Origin: Clostridia bacterium
Lineage (GTDB): Bacteria > Bacillota > Clostridia > Oscillospirales > CAG-272
Length of the DNA stretch: 20,603 bases
Direction: 5' to 3'
NCBI GenBank assembly: GCA_017556845.1
Contig: JAFYMA010000100.1
Coordinates: 1-20,603 of the forward strand
The position numbers and the translations under genes were made by a program. This document shows positions 14,943 through 20,603 of this stretch, in pieces. The notes beneath the pieces were generated by a model, which saw nothing but the letters and a program-made list of their open reading frames with translations, was not told where the DNA came from and made no database searches. Numbering within the stretch: the first letter of the stretch is position 1; every line of letters starts with the position of its first letter.

Positions 14943-15968
14943 TTATTTTCCGCCTAATACCGTTTTCAGCAGTAAAAGAGAGGATGCAAATCTGTCGTCG
15001 TTGCCTTCTGCGTTGAATACGCACGCAATTACCGTTCTGCCGTCCTTCTGAGCGGCGGAAACGAGGCATTTACCCGCTTCCGTTGTTGTGCCTGTTTTAA
15101 GTCCTATTGCGTACGAATAGTAGTAAGGGCTTGACTTTTTTATAAGCTCGTTTGTGTTATTCCACGAATTTTTTTCACCGCTTGCATACGTTACGCTCAG
15201 GCTTTCCGTCTTTGCGTACTTCAATATAGTTTCGTTTTGAACAGCCAAAGACGATATTATAAGCATATCGTGAAGCGTTGTGTAGTGGTTATCATCGTGA
15301 TAACCGTCAGGACATGTGAAATTTGAGCCTGTAAGTCCGTTTTTACTTGCAAAAGAGTTCATTTCGCGGCAGAAATAATTGACCGCTTCCTTTGACGATA
15401 TACTGTCGTCGTTTGCCATTATTTTTCCTACCCCTGCGGCAACGACGTAAGCGGCATCGTTACCGGACGGCAGAAGCATTGCGGCAATGAGCATATCAAG
15501 CGTGAGCTTGTGTCCGCGCTTGATGTATGCAATAGACGATCCTTCGCCCATAAGGCTCAGCTCGTTTCCTGCGGTTATGACCGTTTCTGGTGAGCAGTTT
15601 TCAAGTGCTACGAGAGCTGTTATCAGCTTCGTTGTGCTGGCGGGATATATTTTCGTGTCAAGTCCGCCCTTTTCAAATAATATCTCTCTTTTTTCAACGT
15701 CCAACAGTGCAACGTGCGTTGCGTTTATCGTGCGATTTATTTCAATGGGAGCATACGTAAAGTCACTCGGCTCGTCCGTTTCAGCATCGGTCTGTACTGA
15801 CGTTTCCTCAGACGGTGCTTCGGTGGATCCTGCCGATGTGTCTTCCGTTGCTGTAACTTCATTTGAAGTGCTGTTTGCAACATCGGATCCTTGTCCTTCA
15901 AATGAGCCGCACGAGGATAACAGAATTACACCTGCAAGTACAAAAGATAATATACTGTATTTTTTCAT
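14943..15968 (-). CDS. D-alanyl-D-alanine carboxypeptidase, predicted lipoprotein
   Basis: A penicillin-binding-protein-type serine peptidase (DacA/DacF family, S11) that removes the terminal D-Ala of peptidoglycan stem peptides. The start MKKYSIL is chosen because GAGG lies seven bases upstream; an in-frame start 15 bases earlier has no such site. From this start the protein has 341 residues. It has a lipoprotein signal peptide with lipobox LLSSC (Cys20), then a Ser/Thr/Glu-rich linker (about 22-70) that spaces the enzyme from the membrane. The catalytic motifs are complete: SxxK as S111-TT-K114 in IYPASTTKLITA, SxN as SGN (168-170), and KTG (291-293) in GLKTGTTTEAGKCL. It lacks the usual C-terminal membrane helix and long beta domain, consistent with lipid anchoring at the N-terminus. 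It is the first gene of the leftward operon. Confidence 0.95.
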   Translation of the reverse strand: MKKYSILSFVLAGVILLSSCGSFEGQGSDVANSTSNEVTATEDTSAGSTEAPSEETSVQTDAETDEPSDFTYAPIEINRTINATHVALLDVEKREILFEKGGLDTKIYPASTTKLITALVALENCSPETVITAGNELSLMGEGSSIAYIKRGHKLTLDMLIAAMLLPSGNDAAYVVAAGVGKIMANDDSISSKEAVNYFCREMNSFASKNGLTGSNFTCPDGYHDDNHYTTLHDMLIISSLAVQNETILKYAKTESLSVTYASGEKNSWNNTNELIKKSSPYYYSYAIGLKTGTTTEAGKCLVSAAQKDGRTVIACVFNAEGNDDRFASSLLLLKTVLGGK

Positions 15969-16020
15969 ATTCGGACCTCGCAATTACTTTTTATATGATT
16001 TTATAACAATCTTACTTTAC

Positions 16021-16049
16021 ATTATATAACATATAATTTACTTTGTAAA
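16021..16049 (-). promoter_or_regulatory. Strong promoter of the carboxypeptidase-led operon
   Basis: On the minus strand TTTACA, a 17-base spacer and TATAAT form a near-consensus vegetative promoter, about 52 bases before the chosen ATG of the D,D-carboxypeptidase. No other promoter of this quality is visible within the seven genes that follow, and their gaps are 29 bases or fewer, so it probably serves all of them. Confidence 0.75.
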
Positions 16050-16113
16050 TATAAAATAAAAGATTTTATTGTAAAGATTTTTATTTCTACCGTGTGTATT
16101 CGGCATAATTCGC

Positions 16114-16154
16114 CAAAAACAAAAAAGATCTCCCCTTGTGAATAAGGGGAGATC
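16114..16154 (-). terminator. Intrinsic terminator of the dockerin-SGNH gene
   Basis: GATCTCCCCTT and AAGGGGAGATC (16127-16137 and 16144-16154) form an 11-bp stem with a six-base loop; on the minus strand the stem is followed by TTTTTTGTTTTTGG. It starts ten bases after the stop codon. The core is the same CTCCCCTT/AAGGGGAG as in the glyA terminator. Confidence 0.9.
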
Positions 16155-16163
16155 AATTCGCAA

Positions 16164-18332
16164 TTATTCAAATGTTGCTCTGTATGCTGCATCCTTCAGT
16201 ATGTTTACTGTTTCTCTGTTCGATTCAAAGTTATGGTCTATTCCCTGTCTTGGGTCAGCTCTGAATATCGAAGCGAAGATCGTGTATGCCGCAAGCGTAG
16301 AGCCGAGCGTTGACGGATGGTATTTGTCAGCGGCAAGCCACAGGTCGATATTAAGACCGTGAGCGCTGTAAACCGATGAAAACGCTTCGCCAACGTGTGC
16401 CATTATAGCACCTACCTCATAGCCGATATCGTCGTAAGCTGCGCGGATATGAGATTCCATAGCAACGGTGCCGCCAAGACTGCTTGCTGTGCCGTGGCTG
16501 GGATGGAAGCCCCACGTCTGATAGAGTACTACCTCTGCTCCGTACGATCTTATAAGGTTGGTAAGAGTTCTTACGGAAGAGTGGAAGGTTGCAGTGCGCG
16601 GTGCGAGAGCGCCCGTACTCTGCTCCTGAATTATAACGTATTCGTATCCGCCCGTTGCAAGAGCCTGATTGACCTCTGCTGCATATTTTCCGCTACCGAT
16701 ATAGTCAGACAGATATGCACCGCCGTGCTCTATCATTCTTACGGTCACGTCATAGCCTGCCGCCTGACAGATAGGTGTAAATCTGCCGTTTGTCATACTG
16801 TGATACCATGTAAAGCTGTTACCGATAAACAGTATATCGTAATGCTTGTTCTTGGGAAGCACGGGGCTGTAATCTGCCGTCATCTTTTCAAGAGTGAATT
16901 TCTGTGCCGCCGAATTGTTGAACGTGTAAATATCTACGTTTGCTCCGTGTGTAAACGAGCCTGAGTAGATGTCAAGAACGAATTTATTTGAAAGTGCCGA
17001 GGACAGAATTACAGAGCCGTTCTTTATGTAAAGATTCCAGCACTGAGCCGCACTTTTGTTCGTCTTGTATATCTGAACGTTTGTTGCATTTGCCGCCTTT
17101 GCGCCCGCTACGTCAAGTGAAAGAGTGGGCTTTGCCATGTTCGTTACTGTATAAGAGCCGTCAGCCTGGCGAGTGAATTTCCACATTTCATCGGGCTGAT
17201 TTTTTGCTGTGTAAAGCAGTACGTTCGTATCTCTTATAGCAACACGCTTTCCGCCAACGCTGAGCGTTGAGTAGAATACGTCGCCGAGGTCGGATTTGGA
17301 TACCATGTCAACGTAGCTTGCCGAGGTGTTGAGGTTAAACTTCGTAATGTTGAATTTCTGTGCCATGGATTCGGTGAACTCGCCGAGAGCGGCGTTTGCG
17401 TAATTGGCATTTGACATTGCCTCAATGTCAAGGACCATATTCACAGATCCTTTGGGGTAAATTACATAATGCTTTCCGTCATCTGCGTAAACGATGTTCC
17501 ATTTCTGACCGTCAGATCCACTCGGTGAGTATATCTTAACGTCCATTCCGGGCTCAATAAGACCTGCAAGGTCAAGCACCTTATCGTAAGCGAGGTTTTT
17601 GATCGTATAGCTTCCGTCAGAATTGCGTGTGAAGTGCCATACCTGCTCAGCAGAGCCGTTTCTTTCAAACGAAACAACGCTGTTCGTGCTGCTGTATACG
17701 GGCATAATTACGTTGTCAGCATAGGAAAGACCGATATTTGCATAGAAATCCGTTCCGATATCGAGCACGGGTCTTTCAGCCAACGGTACGTCAACCAATT
17801 CAATGTCGGGTGCCTTTGTTTTTTTAGATACGGTGTATTCAGCCATAAGCGTAAGGTCTTCTTTTGTGTATTTACCGTCGAAGTTACAGTCCATGGCTTC
17901 AATTCCGAATGAATAAGAGGAGGAGCTGAGATACTTCTTTGCACGGATGATATCCTTTGACGTAAGATACGTATCTCCGTTAAGATCGCCGTTTACTATA
18001 AGAGTGAGTGATTCCGACGAGCCGGTAAACGTAATTTTGTATCCCGTTCCGAGCCTCTGATTTACGGATACGTATTTTCCTTCTGTATCCGTTACGTATG
18101 CGGTTTCTTCAAAAGCGTCCAAAACGTAATACGCTTTTGAACCTGTGGGGATATTCGATACCGTGTTATTTTTGATAACAAGGTCGGAGCCATCGACCAA
18201 GGTGTATGCACCGGCTGTCGTTGCCGATATGAAGTCCTGCTCGGTGCTCAACGTAGCACATACGGAAACCAGCAGAAAAGACATAACCAAGGTCAAAGCT
18301 GTAAGTTTTAAAAATAAGCCTGATCGTTTCAT
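16164..18332 (-). CDS. Secreted dockerin / double beta-trefoil lectin / SGNH-hydrolase protein
   Basis: 722 residues from the ATG chosen for its AAGGG ribosome binding site five bases upstream; the in-frame ATG 42 bases earlier lies within eight bases of the -10 element and has no such site. Residues 1-27 or so are a signal peptide. Residues about 114-170 are a type I dockerin: two complete 12-residue Ca2+ loops, D116-N118-D120...D127 and D148-N150-D152...D159, each followed by a helix. Two ricin-type beta-trefoil domains follow, about 196-330 and 350-484, marked by QxW-like repeats (QVW, QKW, QKF; QCW, QKF), which should bind sugars. The C-terminal 230 residues are an SGNH/GDSL-type hydrolase (DUF4886-like): FIGNSFTW with Ser506, HGG, YVIIQEQS, and DKYHPS with Asp669 and His672. 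It is probably a carbohydrate deacetylase or esterase docked to a cell-surface or cellulosome-like scaffold. Substrate unknown. Confidence 0.87.
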   Translation of the reverse strand: MKRSGLFLKLTALTLVMSFLLVSVCATLSTEQDFISATTAGAYTLVDGSDLVIKNNTVSNIPTGSKAYYVLDAFEETAYVTDTEGKYVSVNQRLGTGYKITFTGSSESLTLIVNGDLNGDTYLTSKDIIRAKKYLSSSSYSFGIEAMDCNFDGKYTKEDLTLMAEYTVSKKTKAPDIELVDVPLAERPVLDIGTDFYANIGLSYADNVIMPVYSSTNSVVSFERNGSAEQVWHFTRNSDGSYTIKNLAYDKVLDLAGLIEPGMDVKIYSPSGSDGQKWNIVYADDGKHYVIYPKGSVNMVLDIEAMSNANYANAALGEFTESMAQKFNITKFNLNTSASYVDMVSKSDLGDVFYSTLSVGGKRVAIRDTNVLLYTAKNQPDEMWKFTRQADGSYTVTNMAKPTLSLDVAGAKAANATNVQIYKTNKSAAQCWNLYIKNGSVILSSALSNKFVLDIYSGSFTHGANVDIYTFNNSAAQKFTLEKMTADYSPVLPKNKHYDILFIGNSFTWYHSMTNGRFTPICQAAGYDVTVRMIEHGGAYLSDYIGSGKYAAEVNQALATGGYEYVIIQEQSTGALAPRTATFHSSVRTLTNLIRSYGAEVVLYQTWGFHPSHGTASSLGGTVAMESHIRAAYDDIGYEVGAIMAHVGEAFSSVYSAHGLNIDLWLAADKYHPSTLGSTLAAYTIFASIFRADPRQGIDHNFESNRETVNILKDAAYRATFE

Positions 18333-18380
18333 AATTACCCTTTCGTGATTATTATTTAAATGTAAGATCCTCATCTTGTT

Positions 18381-18409
18381 ATTGTATCAGTGAAATGTAA
18401 AATATGCAA
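18381..18409 (-). promoter_or_regulatory. Promoter of the dockerin-SGNH gene
   Basis: On the minus strand TTGCAT, 17 bases, and TACAAT with an extended TGA just before the -10. Transcription would start near 18374, giving a leader of about 40 bases. It lies between this gene and the upstream terminator, so the gene forms its own unit. Confidence 0.65.
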
Positions 18410-18449
18410 GAACTAAACGAAAAAAATATATAATTTCAGCGTTTTGCAC

Positions 18450-18494
18450 AAAAAAACACGGTATCTTTGTCAAAAAGAACTGACTTGATCCGTG
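18450..18494 (-). terminator. Intrinsic terminator of the nrdR-epimerase unit
   Basis: On the minus strand CACGGATC and GATACCGTG pair with a one-base bulge, an inner GTCA/TGAC stem sits inside, and a run of seven T follows the CCGTG arm. It begins about 20 bases after the epimerase stop codon. Confidence 0.8.
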
Positions 18495-18514
18495 CTTTGT
18501 TTGCGTTAATTATC

Positions 18515-19582
18515 TTAAAGCGTGATACCGATACCGCTTGAGGTGTTCATAATTATTTTTTCGTTCAGATACTGCGGACCGCCTGTGTACGGATCGTACT
18601 TGCACAGTGCAGGACCGTCAAGGTCTGCCTTTGTTATAATGCTTTTTCCTGCGGCAAGATGTGCGGCGGCAGAAACGGCGATCTTGCTTTCGAGCATACA
18701 GCCTGCCATACATTCAATTCCGTATGTTTCCGCAAGTGCGCATATTTTGAGCGCTTCGTATATTCCGCCCGTTTTCATGAGCTTTATGTTAATGAGATCC
18801 GCTGCACGCTCCGTTATTATCTTTACTGCATCTCGTACTGAAAATACGCTTTCGTCAGCCAAAATTGCGGTACGTACGTTTGAGGTTACGTATTTAAGTC
18901 CTTCAAAATCATCAGCAGGCGTAGGCTGCTCAACAAGCTCTATATTGAGTCCCTCGGCTTCCATCTGTGATATGATCTGTACGGATTGCTTTGCACCCCA
19001 GCCTTGATTTGCATCAACTCTGAGAAGGATGTCCTCTCCTACTGCCAGACGGATCGCTTTCATTCGCTCAACGTCACCTTTTCCATCCTTGCCCACTTTT
19101 ATCTTCAGCGTTCTGAAGCCCTCGCTGACCGCCTTTTTTGCATCGTTTACCATAACGTCTACGGGGTTTACGCTTATCGTAAGATCGGTCGTGATCTCGC
19201 TTTTGCTTCCTCCGAGAACCTTGTAAAGCGGCATATTGCATTTTTGTGCAAAAAGATCGTATATCGCCATATCGACGGCTGCTTTTGCAGACGTATTTTT
19301 CTTTATACAATGGTGCAGCTTGTACATTATTCCGTCGAGGTTTTCAATATCATATCCGATTATTGAGGGTTTTATAAAATCCTCAATAGCACCTGTTATA
19401 GATGCTTTCGTATCGCCTGTTATAACGGCGGTGGGGGGAGCTTCGCCGTATCCCACGTGGCCTGTATCTGTGAATACACGCACGATTATGTCGTCAACGT
19501 GATCTGTTGTGCGTAACGCCGTTTTGAACGGAGTTACAAGCGGAATCTTAATGTTTTCTGTTTTTATATCAACGATCTTCAT
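18515..19582 (-). CDS. Dipeptide epimerase (L-Ala-D/L-Glu epimerase type), enolase superfamily
   Basis: A 355-residue enolase-superfamily enzyme of the muconate-lactonizing subgroup. The catalytic set is complete: KxK as K160-I-K162 in TLKIKVGKD, Mg2+ ligands D190 (RVDANQGW), E218 (LVEQPTP) and D243 (ILADES), the second base K267 in INIKLMKTGG, and D320-L-D322 near the end. The D-x-D pair after strand 8 is the feature that binds the substrate's amino group in characterised Ala-Glu epimerases, so a dipeptide substrate is likely, most probably L-Ala-D-Glu from peptidoglycan turnover. Exact side-chain specificity varies in this family and cannot be read here. It lies 18 bases downstream of nrdR with a GAAGGGAA ribosome binding site and is followed by a terminator. 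The nearby D,D-carboxypeptidase and CHAP hydrolase fit a wall-turnover theme. Confidence 0.93.
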   Translation of the reverse strand: MKIVDIKTENIKIPLVTPFKTALRTTDHVDDIIVRVFTDTGHVGYGEAPPTAVITGDTKASITGAIEDFIKPSIIGYDIENLDGIMYKLHHCIKKNTSAKAAVDMAIYDLFAQKCNMPLYKVLGGSKSEITTDLTISVNPVDVMVNDAKKAVSEGFRTLKIKVGKDGKGDVERMKAIRLAVGEDILLRVDANQGWGAKQSVQIISQMEAEGLNIELVEQPTPADDFEGLKYVTSNVRTAILADESVFSVRDAVKIITERAADLINIKLMKTGGIYEALKICALAETYGIECMAGCMLESKIAVSAAAHLAAGKSIITKADLDGPALCKYDPYTGGPQYLNEKIIMNTSSGIGITL

Positions 19583-19600
19583 AATTAATGATTCCCTTCT

Positions 19601-20065
19601 TTAATCGTTCAGATTTTCGTTTTTGATCTCGTTCAGCTCTGCAAGGAACGTGTCAACGTCCTTGAATTCTCTGTATACAGAGGCAAAACGGACGTACGCG
19701 ATGCCGTCGATGCTCTTGAGTCTTTCCATCACCATAGTGCCGAGAGCGACAGAAGAGATCTCGTTTTTTGAAGAATTTTTAACGGTATTTTCTATATCCT
19801 TTACTATGTTTTCTACCTGTGCAGACGTTACCGGGCGCTTGTGGCAAGCCTTAAGAATACCTCCCATGAGCTTTGAACGGTCAAATATCTCGCGCGTTTT
19901 ATCTTTTTTTATTACCATAATAGGCATCATTTCCACGTATTCAAACGTAGAAAAACGGTTTCCGCACTTTATACATATACGGCGTCTTTTTATACTTGTA
20001 TTATCCTCAGTGTGACGGGAGTCAACGACCTTGGTATCTTCGTATCCGCAAGAAGGACATTTCAT
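19601..20065 (-). CDS. nrdR: Transcriptional repressor NrdR of ribonucleotide reductase genes
   Basis: A nucleotide-sensing repressor that binds paired NrdR boxes in ribonucleotide reductase promoters when dATP is high. 154 residues, the standard size. The N-terminal zinc ribbon has Cys3, Cys6, Cys31 and Cys34 (MKCPSCGYEDTKVVDSRHTE ... CIKCGNRFSTFE). The ATP-cone domain covers about 49-139, starting VIKKDKTREIFDRSKLMGGI and ending IAYVRFASVYREFKDVD. It has a strong AAAGGATGG ribosome binding site. It shares a promoter with the epimerase gene downstream, and no reductase gene is in the window. A probable NrdR box lies upstream of its promoter, suggesting self-regulation or control of the divergent region. 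Confidence 0.98.
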   Translation of the reverse strand: MKCPSCGYEDTKVVDSRHTEDNTSIKRRRICIKCGNRFSTFEYVEMMPIMVIKKDKTREIFDRSKLMGGILKACHKRPVTSAQVENIVKDIENTVKNSSKNEISSVALGTMVMERLKSIDGIAYVRFASVYREFKDVDTFLAELNEIKNENLND

Positions 20066-20100
20066 TTTGTCTTACCATCCTTTATTATTAATACGCTTTT

Positions 20101-20130
20101 ATTATACGATATTGATCTTGAATTTGTCAA
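20101..20130 (-). promoter_or_regulatory. Promoter of nrdR and the epimerase gene
   Basis: On the minus strand TTGACA, 18 bases, TATAAT: both hexamers match the vegetative consensus exactly. The -10 is about 35 bases before the nrdR start codon. The -35 sits within an imperfect inverted repeat TCTTGA/TCAAGA (20116-20132). Confidence 0.8.
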
Positions 20131-20148
20131 GATTAAACCAAATAAAAA

Positions 20149-20164
20149 CATCAATATATAGTGA
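20149..20164. promoter_or_regulatory. Probable NrdR box upstream of nrdR
   Basis: The core CAATATATAGTG (20152-20163) matches all 12 positions of the NrdR-box core CWATATATWGTG; the outer bases match less well. A weaker match (10 of 12) starts at 20215, 63 bases away, equal to about six helical turns. Classical boxes are paired at closer spacing, so only the first is called. Confidence 0.45.
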
Positions 20165-20298
20165 AAAACGGCTAAAAATCGCTTTTTAAACAATTTTATA
20201 TTTTTCTGTTGGTCGAATATATAATGTATAATTAAAATATACACTCAAAGACACGCACGGCTAAGTGTGAAAAAGGGAGAAAAAAGTGAAAAAAGGTA

Positions 20299-20327
20299 TT
20301 GACAAAAGGGAATTAATGTGGTAATAT
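20299..20327 (+). promoter_or_regulatory. rRNA operon promoter
   Basis: TTGACA, a 17-base spacer and TAATAT with an extended TGG before the -10. The A/T-rich and A-tract DNA upstream (about 20240-20298) could act as an UP element. Transcription should begin near 20334. Stretches of TATAAT at 20220 and 20227 could mark an additional upstream promoter but lack a clear -35. Confidence 0.75.
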
Positions 20328-20333
20328 TTACGA

Positions 20334-20583
20334 GTCGCCGCGAGAGAGCGGTAACGACTCGGTCCTTGAAAATTGAATAACAGACGAGATAAGAAGTGAA
20401 GTATAGAGCAGAAATGCAAGATATAGAACGAACAAAGAATCTCGACAATTCCTTTTAGAATCACATATAGTGAAGACATCCGGACACGACGGATGTCAAA
20501 AGAAATACTCTTACAAAAAAGTAAAGAGCAACAGAACAAACTCAAGATTTGATCCGCTGCCTGAGGGCGGCGATTAGATACAA
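20334..20583 (+). ncRNA. rRNA operon leader (pre-16S 5' region)
   Basis: About 250 transcribed bases before 16S rRNA with no real gene. It opens with a hairpin at 20331-20361 (CGAGTCG/CGACTCG with inner CCGC/GCGG), then the GGTCCTTGAAAATTGAATA element (20361-20379) that is typical of Firmicute rRNA leaders and spacers and overlaps boxA-like antitermination signals. A second hairpin (GACATCCG/CGGATGTC, 20475-20497) and a third weaker one (CTCTTAC/GTAAAGAG, 20508-20528) follow. The last 60 bases, with CCGCTGCC and GGGCGGCG, are probably part of the 16S processing stem whose partner lies outside the window. Confidence 0.7.
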
Positions 20584-20603
20584 ATATTTAGAGAGTTTGA
20601 TCC
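20584..20603 (+). rRNA. rrs: 16S ribosomal RNA, first bases only
   Basis: AGAGTTTGATCC at 20592-20603 is the universal 16S 5' sequence (the 27F primer region). By analogy with Bacillus and E. coli the mature end lies seven to eight bases earlier. The gene continues beyond the window; nothing more of it can be read. Confidence 0.9.

Noticed and set aside
16022..16120. Small gene in the gap between the carboxypeptidase operon and the SGNH terminator
   Set aside because: The gap holds the operon promoter and A/T-rich DNA; no frame with a ribosome binding site and reasonable length is present.
20197..20232. Possible second rRNA promoter with TATAAT at 20220 or 20227
   Set aside because: No acceptable -35 at 16-18 bases from either hexamer; the DNA is A/T-rich enough to give TATAAT by chance. 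Mentioned only as a possibility under the main promoter.
20062..20545. Minus-strand frames of 60-94 codons across the nrdR upstream region and rRNA leader
   Set aside because: They run through the nrdR promoter, the rRNA promoter and the structured leader; products are Phe/Ser/Leu-rich from A/T-rich DNA and lack ribosome binding sites.

Overview
The window looks like chromosomal DNA from an anaerobic, Gram-positive clostridium, most probably of the Ruminococcaceae/Oscillospirales. The pointers are the gene families present (MrnC, RibF, NrdR, a YhaN/YhaO pair, a YtvI-like AI-2E protein, a SpoVM-like peptide), strong AGGAGG-type ribosome binding sites, A/T-rich intergenic DNA and a secreted esterase-like protein with a dockerin. 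The exact species cannot be read from the sequence. Both ends cut a gene: serine hydroxymethyltransferase (glyA) on the left and 16S rRNA on the right.

Left edge, 1-1485, plus strand: the 3' part of glyA and its terminator, then two tiny, translationally coupled genes missed by ordinary gene length limits. They are a 54-residue membrane protein with a TTG start and a 23-residue GTG-start peptide that resembles the sporulation peptide SpoVM. A bidirectional terminator separates them from the minus-strand genes.

1487-8902, minus strand, read right to left: secA, two polytopic membrane proteins of unknown function that may be distant paralogues, a secreted and membrane-anchored CHAP-type cell-wall hydrolase, and a YtvI-like AI-2E family membrane protein. 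Spacing and overlaps suggest co-transcription from secA.

9038-15968, minus strand: an apparent seven-gene operon driven by a strong promoter at 16021-16049. Its order is a lipoprotein D,D-carboxypeptidase, the YhaO-like metallophosphoesterase and YhaN-like ATPase, rsmG, ribF, mrnC, and a small membrane protein whose start overlaps mrnC.

16114-18409, minus strand: a monocistronic secreted protein with its own promoter and terminator. It has an N-terminal dockerin, two ricin-type beta-trefoil lectin domains and a C-terminal SGNH/GDSL-type hydrolase.

18450-20130, minus strand: nrdR and an L-Ala-D/L-Glu-type dipeptide epimerase in one transcription unit, with a consensus promoter, a terminator and a probable NrdR box upstream. 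To the right, on the plus strand, an rRNA operon promoter, a structured leader and the first bases of 16S rRNA run out of the window.

The main themes are cell envelope work (protein export, wall hydrolysis, peptidoglycan maturation and peptide recycling), RNA and ribosome maturation (RsmG, MrnC, rRNA), and a small sporulation pocket. I see no mobile element, CRISPR array, tRNA or phage gene. The most interesting items are the SpoVM-like peptide with its coupled membrane partner, the paired unknown membrane proteins beside secA, and the unusual dockerin-lectin-esterase architecture.
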